A DNA stretch of 46,893 nucleotides from a virus (IMGVR_UViG_3300025769_010854:1-46893); one strand, 5' to 3'. Counted from the stretch's first letter, positions 31,794-40,815 are shown. The notes: generated by a model from the letters alone, not told the origin. Numbers and translations are program-made.

Positions 31794-32771
31794 ATGGATA
31801 TTGACTTTCTTGTAGAACAGGTACATCGTCTCCTTTTGGATAATCTTCCCGTTAGAACAACGAAAACGCCTAGTGGCTGGATTACAATGGATTGTCCAAT
31901 GTGTAATGACAAACGAAAAAGAGGCGGCCTAATTACAACTGGTGCCAGAATAAGTTATAACTGTTTTAATTGTGGATTTACTACAGGCTGGGCACCTAAT
32001 CCTAATTTAGGAAAAAAATACAAAGATTTAGCATCAATACTTGGTGTATCTGACAGTGATATTCACAAGGTACAAATAGAATTATTAAAATACAATGATG
32101 TATTAGAGCAGGAAGAAGTAAGTGATTACATATATAACTTACAAAAATTCAACACGGAGAAACTGCCAGACACAGCCAGAGCCGTAGAAGATTTACCTGA
32201 TACACATAATGTTAAGCAATACGCAATTCAAAGGGGTCTGCTGGGTCTATATCCACTGCTGTATTTTGATGAAAGTCTTTACAAGCAGAGATTGGTAGTC
32301 CCCTTTACTTACAATAATGAACTGGTAGGTTGGACTGCAAGGCATATAAATCCTCCAACTAAAGCAACACCAAAGTATCTACACAAGATACAACCTGGAT
32401 ATGTTTTTAACATTGATAGATTTGCAGACAGTAAAAGAGAAATAGTTATTGTAACAGAAGGTGTATTTGATGCTATACAATTAGATGGTGTTAGCATACA
32501 GGGTAATAGTGTAACTCCTGAACAGGCACATCTGATTGAAAAATTAGGCAAACGTGTTATACTATGTCCTGACAGAGATAGTGCAGGTAAAGAACTTATT
32601 GACCAGGCATTAGAGTTAGGTTGGGAAGTGAGCTTTCCTCCCTGGGCAAATGATATAAAAGATGCCGATGAGGCAGTTAAGCGATATAGTAGATTGGCAA
32701 CTGTGGCAAGTATAATAAAACATTCCACAGATAATAAATTAAAAGTACAAGTAAAGGCAAAAATGTTATGA
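31794..32771 (+). CDS. 61: DNA primase gp61
   Basis: 325 aa (T4 gp61 is 342). The zinc ribbon has Cys34/Cys37 (CPMC) and Cys57/Cys60 (CFNC). The central part has KQYAIQRGLLGLYPLLYF and LVVPFTYNNELVGWTARHIN. The TOPRIM core shows VTEGVFDAIQ (Glu222) and CPDRDSAGKEL (Asp260, Asp262). It synthesises RNA primers for lagging-strand synthesis with the gp41 helicase, encoded two genes downstream. The start codon coincides with the predicted transcript start. Confidence 0.93.
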   Translation: MDIDFLVEQVHRLLLDNLPVRTTKTPSGWITMDCPMCNDKRKRGGLITTGARISYNCFNCGFTTGWAPNPNLGKKYKDLASILGVSDSDIHKVQIELLKYNDVLEQEEVSDYIYNLQKFNTEKLPDTARAVEDLPDTHNVKQYAIQRGLLGLYPLLYFDESLYKQRLVVPFTYNNELVGWTARHINPPTKATPKYLHKIQPGYVFNIDRFADSKREIVIVTEGVFDAIQLDGVSIQGNSVTPEQAHLIEKLGKRVILCPDRDSAGKELIDQALELGWEVSFPPWANDIKDADEAVKRYSRLATVASIIKHSTDNKLKVQVKAKML

Positions 32772-32923
32772 GAGAAAAAATAAAACATTGGGCAAGTGTG
32801 TGTAAATTACATTGGAAGGAAATAGTTACACTATCTATTGCATTACATTGGATAGTTGATTTATTAATATTAGCACCTGTTATGATTGCTATAGGATGGT
32901 TTGCAAGAGGATTTTTTGGCTGA
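32768..32923 (+). CDS. Small membrane protein (51 aa)
   Basis: 51 aa from ATG 32768, overlapping the primase stop (ATGA) and the next start (TGATG). Basic N-terminus MREKIKHWASVCKLHWKEIV, then a hydrophobic stretch from about residue 20 to 45 (LHWIVDLLILAPVMIAIGWF) and RGFFG at the end. The HWKEIV..ALHWxVD pattern is one I recall from marine T4-like phages. It probably resides in the inner membrane; function unknown. Confidence 0.7.
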   Translation: MREKIKHWASVCKLHWKEIVTLSIALHWIVDLLILAPVMIAIGWFARGFFG

Positions 32924-33633
32924 TGAATTTATATATTAATGGATGTAGTTTTAGTTCTGGTACACAGTTTTTTGAGGGCACTAAAGATTTAATAAATTGG
33001 GGCGGCTGGTTGAATGAAAAATTTGATACAGTTGTAAACCAAGCAATAGAAGGTGGTAGCAATCGCAGACTATTCAGACTGACTACAGATTTTATTAATA
33101 ATACTGAAAATATAGATGATTGGATAATTGTAATACAACTTACTGAGCCAGATAGGACAGAATTTTTTTATGAAAAATATAAAGCATGGGTTGGTGTAAT
33201 TAAAAGTTACCATTTTACTGAGGACAGAGTTTTACAAGAAAGTGTAGATGTAGTAAAAGAGGTTGAAAATTTTTATCAAAGGTTAATATTACCTTCATTA
33301 TTTTTAACTAGAACACATGATCAAGGAGTATTTGAATTATATAACATGTTAAATACTTTTATACAATTTTGTAAAAGTAAAAACATAAAGTTTTTGGTTA
33401 CTGGTATGAGTAATAAATGTATGCCTAATGTGTTTACTGAATCTGGTCATGATGACCAACCTTTTAATGGATTAGACTTTCCAGTATTTGATAAAAGTAA
33501 TTTTATTTTGCCAGTATCAAATATTACTATAAACCACAAAATAAGTGAAGACGATAAACATCCAAACAAAGATGGCCATATTATTTTCGCAAGATATATA
33601 TTAAATGAGATAGAAAAAAGATGGCAGATATAA
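32923..33633 (+). CDS. SGNH/GDSL hydrolase-like protein (putative)
   Basis: 236 aa from ATG 32923 (TGATG overlap; an in-frame ATG at 32896 lies inside the previous gene). The N-terminus LYINGCSFSSGTQF places Ser after Gly-Cys as in the G-x-S block I of SGNH hydrolases; EGGSNRRLFR offers the block III Asn; and DDKHPNKDGHIIFARYI gives the Asp-x-x-His pair of block V followed by GH..A. Block II is not obvious. Such enzymes de-esterify polysaccharides or lipids. It sits between primase and helicase and overlaps the gp41 start by 13 nt. Confidence 0.65.
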   Translation: MNLYINGCSFSSGTQFFEGTKDLINWGGWLNEKFDTVVNQAIEGGSNRRLFRLTTDFINNTENIDDWIIVIQLTEPDRTEFFYEKYKAWVGVIKSYHFTEDRVLQESVDVVKEVENFYQRLILPSLFLTRTHDQGVFELYNMLNTFIQFCKSKNIKFLVTGMSNKCMPNVFTESGHDDQPFNGLDFPVFDKSNFILPVSNITINHKISEDDKHPNKDGHIIFARYILNEIEKRWQI

Positions 33634-35003
33634 AAACATATACAGAAGAAACACAAGAACTGTTTTTGAGATTTTTACTTAGCGATGCAGATTTATTTGC
33701 TAGGTGTCAAAATATTGTAAAACCTGACTTTTTTAATTTAAAATATCGTAAAGCAGTTGATTTATTTGTAAGTCATAGCACAAAATATAATTCTATTCCT
33801 ACACCTGAGCAGGTAAGTGCTGTATGTGGTGTACATCTTGAACCTATTCCAAATGTAACTCCTGATCATCATGATTGGTTTATGAATGAGTTTGAAACAT
33901 TCTGCAGACATAAGGCACTGGAAAAAGCAATTATTGAAAGTACTGACTTGTTGGAAAAACAAGACTATGGCACTGTGGAAAATAAAATTAAAGAAGCAAG
34001 TCAAGTGGGACTTGTTAAAGATCTAGGTTTAGATTATTTTGATAATCCTAAAGAAAGACTGGAATGGATTAAGGCACAAGCAGGTGCTGTAAGCACAGGA
34101 TGGAAAGGTATAGACCAAAAACTATATGGTGGATTAAACAGAGGCGAAATGACAATCTTTGCTGGTGGTTCAGGTGCTGGTAAAAGTTTATTTTTACAAA
34201 ATTTTGCAGTTAATTGGGTACAAGCAGGATTTAATGTTGTTTATATCAGTTTAGAGTTAAGTGAACAGTTAATTAGTATGCGACTTGACAGTATGGTTAG
34301 TGGATTTGGTACAAAAGAAATAATGAAAAACATTGATGATGTTGATCTAAAAGTTCGTATGAAAGCCAAAGGTGCAGGTAAACTGAGAGTTAAACAAATG
34401 CCTAACGGTGTGAACTGTAATGATATCAGAACATTTTTACGTGAATATGAGATAGCATCAGGTGAAAAAGTAGACTGTTTACTTGTAGACTATTTAGATT
34501 TGATGATGCCAATAAGTCAACGTGTCAGTGGTGGTGATTTGTTTATCAAAGACAAATATGTATCTGAGGAGTTGCGTAACTTAGCAACAGAAAGAGACTT
34601 ATTATTTGTTACTGCTTCACAGTTAAACAGAGGTGCAGTAGAAGAAATAGAGTTTGATCATCATCACATAGCAGGTGGTATCAGTAAAGTACAAACAGCA
34701 GATAATGTTGTGGGCATTTTTACTAGTAATGCTATGCGAGAGAAAGGCAGGTATCAGATACAGTTTATGAAAACCAGAAGTAGTAGTGGTGTTGGCACAA
34801 AAGTTGATTTGAGATTTGATCCTGATACACTAAGGATTGAAGACTTGCAAGAAGGTGATGAAGATGCAATGACAGTAACTACAAATAACTTGGTTGATCA
34901 ATTAAAACGTGGTAATGCCATAAAGGCTGATCAACCTGAACAAAAATCTACAATAGAACAGTCTATGAACATGCGAGAGTTCCTGAAGAAAACCGACTTA
35001 TAA
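33621..35003 (+). CDS. 41: Replicative DNA helicase gp41
   Basis: 460 aa (T4 gp41 is 475). A helical N-terminal domain is followed by the RecA-type core: VSTGWKGIDQKLYGGLNRGE, Walker A GGSGAGKS (residues 182-189), VVYISLELSEQLISMRLDSM, Walker B CLLVDYLDLM, then FVTASQLNRGAVE and the arginine-finger/C-terminal region IQFMKTRSSSGVGTKVDLRF. This DnaB-family hexamer unwinds the fork and activates gp61. It overlaps the SGNH-like gene by 13 nt. Confidence 0.95.
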   Translation: MADIKTYTEETQELFLRFLLSDADLFARCQNIVKPDFFNLKYRKAVDLFVSHSTKYNSIPTPEQVSAVCGVHLEPIPNVTPDHHDWFMNEFETFCRHKALEKAIIESTDLLEKQDYGTVENKIKEASQVGLVKDLGLDYFDNPKERLEWIKAQAGAVSTGWKGIDQKLYGGLNRGEMTIFAGGSGAGKSLFLQNFAVNWVQAGFNVVYISLELSEQLISMRLDSMVSGFGTKEIMKNIDDVDLKVRMKAKGAGKLRVKQMPNGVNCNDIRTFLREYEIASGEKVDCLLVDYLDLMMPISQRVSGGDLFIKDKYVSEELRNLATERDLLFVTASQLNRGAVEEIEFDHHHIAGGISKVQTADNVVGIFTSNAMREKGRYQIQFMKTRSSSGVGTKVDLRFDPDTLRIEDLQEGDEDAMTVTTNNLVDQLKRGNAIKADQPEQKSTIEQSMNMREFLKKTDL

Positions 35004-35004
35004 T

Positions 35005-35012
35005 GATAAATA
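35005..35012 (+). promoter_or_regulatory. Late promoter box GATAAATA opening the 35-40.7 kb block
   Basis: GATAAATA lies 2 nt after the gp41 stop. The predicted start ~35018 gives a ~26 nt leader with GGAG (35035-35038) before GTG 35044. It probably drives all genes up to 40764. Confidence 0.7.
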
Positions 35013-35043
35013 GCATTATATATAATTTTTTCTTGGAGAAAAC

Positions 35044-35325
35044 GTGAAAAAGGCTCGCAGTATATTAGAAGAACTCAATCAAATCTCAGTAGATCGTGAT
35101 AGAAACCACGTGGTCTCAAACAGAGGCGAGCATGTAATCAATAGTGCTATCAACTTGATAGAACAAATTGAGACACACTACGATGAGCAAACAGCAAAAG
35201 ATCTAACAAACAGATTAATAAACAGTATTCGCGGAAAAGATGCAAATAAATTCTCCAGAGGTATAAAAAAAGTTATCAAAGAAGACCAAAAAGAGATAGA
35301 AGATGCGAATTCTAGAAGTAACTAG
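35044..35325 (+). CDS. Small conserved helical protein, unknown function
   Basis: 93 aa with GTG start; GGAG stands 5 nt upstream. KKARSILEELNQISVDRDRN, then VINSAINLIEQIETHYDEQT and LTNRLINSIRGKDANKFSRG are helical and recall an uncharacterised marine T4-like family (LEELNEISVDRD...INSIRGRD..KF). It is first in a late transcript that runs through the large proteins downstream, suggesting a virion-associated or assembly role. Confidence 0.65.
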   Translation: MKKARSILEELNQISVDRDRNHVVSNRGEHVINSAINLIEQIETHYDEQTAKDLTNRLINSIRGKDANKFSRGIKKVIKEDQKEIEDANSRSN

Positions 35326-37540
35326 TTTAAATAGCAAAGTTTTTGAAGCACCATCATCTACTTCAAAACAGATGCATGGCATGTATGCTAGAGACCCATA
35401 TTCAGGCAAACTAATACAACGCAATGGTGAATACTTTGTTTGGTTATATGATCTGACACCTATAGTAGGTAAACAGGAAAAATATACACCAGGAAAATGG
35501 TGGGACGATGATATTTTGCCAAACAAAGAAACATACCCTAATCCAAATGATTATGAAAAAGTTCTTAAAAAGAATAAAGAAAATATTCCTTTTGGACAGC
35601 CTAACATTACTGCAATAAAAAATGCTATAAAATTGCGAAAGCCTGAAGAAATTGACGTATTGACAATGCCTGGAGAAGATCTTATGGCAAAGTATATTCC
35701 TAACAATGCAGGAGTAGGTTACTGGCACAGAATTGGACAGAACTCAGAGCCATATAATTTAGGAAAATCTAGAAATCAAGAATATAGATTAACTATAGCA
35801 GAGTTAATGTATACCTTAATGGGAGATAAAAGATTTAAGCCTACATATGACGATAGCAAAGGAAAATTCGATTACAATCAAGCATTAAAAAACTTAGATG
35901 GAGATGGAGATCTAAGTTCAGACGGTACGATACATTGGAGAGAGATAGAGGATCATAGAAAATTAGCAGTTAAGAAACAACAAGAGTTTCAACAAGAACA
36001 ATCTCGATCTGAAGGTGCAAAATTAAAACATGACAGAACCTATCCTATGAGGGGTAGTGGTGTAAAATATAAATATATTTCAGAATTGGAAAAAACTGTA
36101 GATGGTGAGAAAAAAACAGTAGTAATGGATCCATTAAGATATCCTAATGATCCAAACCATCAACCATATTTTATTAGAGTTGCAGATAACAAAAAAGTTC
36201 CAGTAAATTCAGCCGCCCATGCTTTGATTTGTGCTAGTTTAGGATTCGAAGCAGATACGGTAACCAAAATGGAAGACAGTCTTGCTAAAAAAACAAAAGA
36301 TTGGTTTACTAAACAATTTAGTTTGTATGGAGATGATTTAGATCCCAAAGCACCATTGTTTACTAAAATAATAAAAAAAGGAATATATGATCCTATTTCA
36401 AAAGTAATTTTTAACCAAATTGATAAAAGTATAGACAAAAAATATGAAAAATTAAAACAGGCATATGGCTGGCAAGATGCACAGGGACAGATACAAGAAA
36501 CAGATGAAGCCAAAAAAAGCATAATATATTGGGAACAAAAATTAGATTATCTTGCCGATGAAATAGTAAAAGGAAGTGAAGATGTTACAGTATCAGAATT
36601 ACTTGAAAACTATGAAGCACATTTACTTGCATACGAACAAGAAACTAAAAATAAAACATTTAGTCCAGAAGATTTAAAAACGGCTAAAAGAAATATAAAA
36701 AAATATACAGCTCTGATGACCAAATACTATGGTAGCAATTTTAATAAAGGCGACATAGTAATGATAAAACCTGATATTAAAGGAATACAAGGTGCAGGAA
36801 ATGAGGCCTACCCCACAATAGGATTTAGTTGTTCTGGAGTTGTACAGGCTAGAGGTATTGCTGGAAATCATACTATACCTGACGTTAGAATAGATCCAAA
36901 AACAGGTAAATATTTGCCTCCTAAATCAAAAGATGCTAAGGAATATGATAAATCACAGAAATTAGATGTAGTTAGAACAAATGATGGAACTCCTGTATAT
37001 AGAAAAACAGTAGAGTCTAATTCTTTAATAGTTAAATTACATTTTCCAGAAATAGGTTTAGATATTAAAGTCCCTCAAGGCCCTAATGGTGATGGGTTCC
37101 TTTTCTATACAGGAGAGATAACAGGAATAAAACCTGGAAAAAGAGTGGTAAGTAAAGATCATCATGATATGCTAACAAAGATCGCTCAACAGGCAATGAA
37201 ATTAAAAAATCAGGAAGATCCTAATTATAAACCAGAGCAACAAGAAAAAACTCAAATATTACAGAAAGGAATTAGTATTGTTGGTGGTAAACCTCAAATA
37301 CTTAAACAAAAACCAGAAAATCAGGCGGCAAGATTAGATTACAGCAATTTAAAACAAGGTTCTAAAATTACCTGGATTGGTATAGAAGGACCATTAGCAG
37401 GTAAACCAGTTAAAGGTGTAGTGAAATCTGCTCCTATTGTTGATCAATTTGAAAAACCTTTATCTATTGATGTTGCAGTTGTAGGGAATGATGAATTTAG
37501 ATTTAATTTACATCCTGAAAGAATAAGCAGTATAGGTTAA
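35303..37540 (+). CDS. Large late protein with capsid-targeting-like N-terminus
   Basis: 745 aa. The N-terminus MRILEVTSLNSKVFEAPSS has the form of the targeting leaders described for this block, with a VFE|A junction near residue 15. No enzymatic domain is recognised. Visible elements are DPYSGKLIQRNGEYFVWLYD, an acidic loop DGDGDLSSDGTIHWREIE resembling an EF-hand/dockerin Ca2+ loop (residues ~200-217), a long charged helical middle and two SH3-like stretches, FNKGDIVMIKPDIKG and LKQGSKITWIGIEGPLAGKP. It overlaps the preceding gene by 23 nt. Head packaging and injection is a hypothesis. Confidence 0.55.
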   Translation: MRILEVTSLNSKVFEAPSSTSKQMHGMYARDPYSGKLIQRNGEYFVWLYDLTPIVGKQEKYTPGKWWDDDILPNKETYPNPNDYEKVLKKNKENIPFGQPNITAIKNAIKLRKPEEIDVLTMPGEDLMAKYIPNNAGVGYWHRIGQNSEPYNLGKSRNQEYRLTIAELMYTLMGDKRFKPTYDDSKGKFDYNQALKNLDGDGDLSSDGTIHWREIEDHRKLAVKKQQEFQQEQSRSEGAKLKHDRTYPMRGSGVKYKYISELEKTVDGEKKTVVMDPLRYPNDPNHQPYFIRVADNKKVPVNSAAHALICASLGFEADTVTKMEDSLAKKTKDWFTKQFSLYGDDLDPKAPLFTKIIKKGIYDPISKVIFNQIDKSIDKKYEKLKQAYGWQDAQGQIQETDEAKKSIIYWEQKLDYLADEIVKGSEDVTVSELLENYEAHLLAYEQETKNKTFSPEDLKTAKRNIKKYTALMTKYYGSNFNKGDIVMIKPDIKGIQGAGNEAYPTIGFSCSGVVQARGIAGNHTIPDVRIDPKTGKYLPPKSKDAKEYDKSQKLDVVRTNDGTPVYRKTVESNSLIVKLHFPEIGLDIKVPQGPNGDGFLFYTGEITGIKPGKRVVSKDHHDMLTKIAQQAMKLKNQEDPNYKPEQQEKTQILQKGISIVGGKPQILKQKPENQAARLDYSNLKQGSKITWIGIEGPLAGKPVKGVVKSAPIVDQFEKPLSIDVAVVGNDEFRFNLHPERISSIG

Positions 37541-37541
37541 A

Positions 37542-38804
37542 ATGAAATTTAATGATCTACATAAAAATATTCTTAACAGTATTTTACTAGAAGCAGAAGG
37601 TAAAAATACACATCTTGAGCATTTAGAAGATAATATTTACAACAAAGGATATGAAGGTGCCAAAGAAGCAGTAGACTATCTGTACAGTTTACATCAAATG
37701 CTGGAAGGCGAATCAGATACTAAAATTTCTATGACAACTAAATGGGACGGTGCTCCTGCTATTATTTGTGGTAAAGATCCAGAAACAGGTAAATTTTTTG
37801 TGGGTACCAAAGGTGTATTTGCTAAAAAACCCAAAATGAATTTTACAAACAAAGACATAGAGGAAAATCATCCTGATAGTGGACTACAAGATATATTAAA
37901 AGTAGCATTGGAAAATTTATCAAAGTTAAATATTCAAACAGTTGTTCAGGGAGATATGCTGTACAAAAAAGATACATTACAACAGGGTAATATAAATGGT
38001 GAAGAAGTTATTTACTTTAAACCAAATACTTTAGTATATGGTGTGCCTGTAGGTTCAGAATTATCAAAGGAAATATCTGCTTCTAATATGGGAATTGTTT
38101 TTCATACTGAATATGTGGGAGGACCTACATTAGCAGACACCCAAGCAAAATTTGGATTTGATAGCAGTACATTAACAAAATCACCAGCAGTTTGGTTTAG
38201 AGATGCTACTATAGAAGATTTAAGTGGCACAATAACATTAACAAAATCAGAAAGCAAAGATATTTTAAATTCTATCTCAGTGGCAGACAAATATTTAAAA
38301 GGTGTTGGTAAGCCTATGTTTGACTGGATAAACAAAGGTAATGATGTTATAGGAAAAGATTTTATGGTTTATCTAAAAGCTCATATTAATTCCAACATTA
38401 GAGAAATGTCAAGTTTTGAACAAAATAGTGTACAGTTTGCCAAAGACTTTACACAAAGTTATATTGCCAGAATGAACAAAAAGATTGATGGATATAAAAC
38501 AGAACAAAAGAAAGACGAATATAGACAGTTACTAGTACAAGGTGTAAAGTTTTTAAAAGAGCATGTCAACAGTATTGTAGGTATATATGATTTATATTTA
38601 AAACTTATACAAGCAAAAAATTTAATTGTACAAAAATTAGAAACTATCAGACAAATGCCAACATTTAAAGAAACTGAAAAAGGATTTGAGGTAACTGGTG
38701 AGGAAGGTTTTGTGGCAGTAGACAGAGAAGGCAATGCTCTTAAACTTATTGACAGATTAGAATTTAGTAAACTAAACTTTGGAACAGGGAGGCCTGGAGC
38801 ATAA
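37542..38804 (+). CDS. KxDG-type ligase/nucleotidyltransferase-like protein
   Basis: 420 aa. After a leader MKFNDLHKNILNSILLEAEG (LLE|A junction near residue 17) comes HLEHLEDNIYNKGYEGAKEA and then TKWDGAPAIICGKDPETGKF. K-W-D-G fits motif I of DNA/RNA ligases (KxDG). FFVGTKGVFAKKPK, VVQGDMLY and MGIVFHTEY could be motifs III-IV. A uvrD-like or OB part is not seen; the C-terminal 150 residues are helical. Proteins with this KWDGAPA pattern occur in marine T4-like phages, and I believe they belong to a domain of unknown function. RNA or DNA end-joining is plausible but unproven. Confidence 0.6.
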   Translation: MKFNDLHKNILNSILLEAEGKNTHLEHLEDNIYNKGYEGAKEAVDYLYSLHQMLEGESDTKISMTTKWDGAPAIICGKDPETGKFFVGTKGVFAKKPKMNFTNKDIEENHPDSGLQDILKVALENLSKLNIQTVVQGDMLYKKDTLQQGNINGEEVIYFKPNTLVYGVPVGSELSKEISASNMGIVFHTEYVGGPTLADTQAKFGFDSSTLTKSPAVWFRDATIEDLSGTITLTKSESKDILNSISVADKYLKGVGKPMFDWINKGNDVIGKDFMVYLKAHINSNIREMSSFEQNSVQFAKDFTQSYIARMNKKIDGYKTEQKKDEYRQLLVQGVKFLKEHVNSIVGIYDLYLKLIQAKNLIVQKLETIRQMPTFKETEKGFEVTGEEGFVAVDREGNALKLIDRLEFSKLNFGTGRPGA

Positions 38805-40288
38805 TGGATACTATGACATTAGATCAGATGTTATCAAAGTTACAAAAAGATATGAAAGAAAGGCATCATCCAGATTGGCTTGGCTGGGTAAGTCAAAATA
38901 AAGTTTTTAAATTAAAAAATATTGATATAGACTCTGTATCTCCTGCAGATGGTTGGCAAGGAAATAAAGATAACATAGATAACATGTTTAAGAGTAATTT
39001 AAGTGATGCTCCTATCATTGTAGTTCATAAAAATGGCGGCATTATTGATGGCAATCATAGACATCAAGCATTAAAGAAACAAGGTGCTAAAACAATACAA
39101 GCCTATGTGGGCGAAGGAATAAGGGAAGCCAGGCAAATGAGCATACACAAAGATAAAATGACTGGCGATGAAATGAGAGAGTTATTGGATAAGAAACATG
39201 CTCATGACGACGGCATACATGTACCTGAAATGATATATGATGTTAGACGTCACAACTGGGTTTTAATAAACAATTACCCACTTGCTAAACTGGGTAGTTT
39301 GGAAGATCCTTATAATAGAATTGTAGATACAGATGATGATTATGCCATGAGAGACTCAGATTTGTCAGAGCCTATTGTAATTGCTCCTGACAGAAAAAGT
39401 GTTATAGATGGAAATCACAGAGTATATAAAGCAAGGGAAATGGGTAAAACACACTTACCAGCATACTTCCCAATGGTAAAAGAAAACAAGTTTGACTTTA
39501 AATTAATAGACAATGAAATAACAGAAGGCAGATTGCTAAGGACTACCAATAACTTTAAAAAATTAACTGGTCGTGATGTAGCAGATTTATTATACTTAAA
39601 CAGTTTAGTTATATATATTATGGCAAAAGACTCCAAACAGTCAGATTTTGCACTAGGGTATGCTAGAAAAACAACGCAGTATGGTAATTATACGTTATTT
39701 AGAACACATGCCACAGATATGTATTTGTTATCCTATATTGTAAACAATCCTGATTCCAAACAAATTAAACTAAAAGACACTATTTTTAGTAAAAGATTTT
39801 TAAACAGTTGTAAGTTTGATCCTAAACAACATTCCAAATTCTTCTATAAATTGGCTACACAGGGCAAAGTCCCTTTAGCAACAACATATTTTATGAGTTT
39901 GGAAAATCAGATTAAAATAAATGATTCCAGATATAAATCCTGGAGAAGAATGGCAGTGGATTGGGAACATTTAAAATACAGATCCAGACAATATATTGTG
40001 GCAAAAATTATACAAGAGTTCAGAAGAATTGCTATAACCAGTGAATTAGTTAGTAATCTTCAAACAATGACAAAATACAGAAGTTATGATATTACTGACA
40101 AGTATAGCAGAAAGCCTAGCACTGGAAGAAAAGTTGCTGGAGCGATTGCTGGTGGAGTTGCTGGTAGATACGCAGGTAAAAAGATTGCTAAAAAATTAGG
40201 CAAAGATTCTGATAAATATAAGAAAGTAGGAACAGGTATAGGCGCAATAGCAGGATATTGGGCCGGAGGTAGACAAAGGCAAAAATGA
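38804..40288 (+). CDS. Tandem ParB-like (Srx-fold) protein with glycine-zipper tail
   Basis: 494 aa. Two copies of the ParB/sulfiredoxin-like motif are seen: IIDGNHRHQALKKQGAKTIQ (residues ~79-98) and VIDGNHRVYKAREMGKTHLP (residues ~200-219), each preceded by a strand ending in IIVV/IVIA. DGNHR is the nucleotide-binding/hydrolysing core of ParB-like domains. A helical, basic domain with many Tyr/Lys (residues ~240-420) follows, and the C-terminus VAGAIAGGVAGRYAGKKIAK ... GAIAGYWAGG is a glycine zipper of the kind found in membrane-inserting proteins. The domain mix suggests a delivered or packaged effector. It overlaps both neighbours (TAATG, ATGA). Confidence 0.7.
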   Translation: MDTMTLDQMLSKLQKDMKERHHPDWLGWVSQNKVFKLKNIDIDSVSPADGWQGNKDNIDNMFKSNLSDAPIIVVHKNGGIIDGNHRHQALKKQGAKTIQAYVGEGIREARQMSIHKDKMTGDEMRELLDKKHAHDDGIHVPEMIYDVRRHNWVLINNYPLAKLGSLEDPYNRIVDTDDDYAMRDSDLSEPIVIAPDRKSVIDGNHRVYKAREMGKTHLPAYFPMVKENKFDFKLIDNEITEGRLLRTTNNFKKLTGRDVADLLYLNSLVIYIMAKDSKQSDFALGYARKTTQYGNYTLFRTHATDMYLLSYIVNNPDSKQIKLKDTIFSKRFLNSCKFDPKQHSKFFYKLATQGKVPLATTYFMSLENQIKINDSRYKSWRRMAVDWEHLKYRSRQYIVAKIIQEFRRIAITSELVSNLQTMTKYRSYDITDKYSRKPSTGRKVAGAIAGGVAGRYAGKKIAKKLGKDSDKYKKVGTGIGAIAGYWAGGRQRQK

Positions 40289-40764
40289 AAATAAATGAAA
40301 TAACAACATTATTTGAAAAATTAGATCAACCTGCAGTTGACCAGGTTGCTATATCTTTGAAAACAAACCCAGACCCTGAAGCACAATTAACATATTATCA
40401 TTTACAACGTGAGAGAGGTAATCCTGCTCACAAAAGTGTGGATTCAGCTCAACAGGCCGCTGAGATAAAGGCTAAAAGAGATATAAAACGAATTGATAGT
40501 ATAAAAAAAGATCCGGCCAAGCAGGATCAAAAATTAAAAAATGCAGATGAAATTAAACAATATAGTGATAAATTCAGAGGAAATCAATACGTTACTATAG
40601 CCAGAAAGCAATTACCTACTGAATTAGCGGCTTATTTACCTGTATTAGATGGTGAAAATCCAGAGGAATTTTTCAAAAGTAATTGGAAAATAGGCGACAA
40701 TATTGCTAATATTGGTGTTGGCCAAATAAAAACTACTTCAAAATTAGGTAAATCACCAAAATAA
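40285..40764 (+). CDS. Small late protein with targeting-like N-terminus
   Basis: 159 aa. MKINEITTLFEKLDQPAVDQ begins like the other leaders here (M-K/R-hydrophobic-x-E-I/V-T), with LFE|K near residue 11. The rest is charged and helical (AAEIKAKRDIKRIDSIKKDP) with a C-terminal KSNWKIGDNIANIGVGQIKT. No function is recognised. It is the last gene of the block that starts at 35044. Confidence 0.55.
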   Translation: MKINEITTLFEKLDQPAVDQVAISLKTNPDPEAQLTYYHLQRERGNPAHKSVDSAQQAAEIKAKRDIKRIDSIKKDPAKQDQKLKNADEIKQYSDKFRGNQYVTIARKQLPTELAAYLPVLDGENPEEFFKSNWKIGDNIANIGVGQIKTTSKLGKSPK

Positions 40765-40815
40765 AGATTGGTCTTTATAGTACTAATTTTAAACATTACT
40801 TTTTTCCCTTAATTA

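Noticed and set aside
32309-32788. 159-codon minus-strand open frame opposite primase
   Set aside because: It lies wholly antisense to the well-supported gp61 gene, has Cys/Ser-rich composition typical of reversed AT-rich coding sequence, and has no ribosome-binding site or promoter.
36160-36522. 120-codon minus-strand open frame
   Set aside because: Antisense shadow of the 745-residue gene at 35303; no start signal and no recognisable protein features.
40765-40800. Possible terminator after the gene at 40285
   Set aside because: AAAGA/TCTTT forms a weak 5 bp stem and no T run follows directly.
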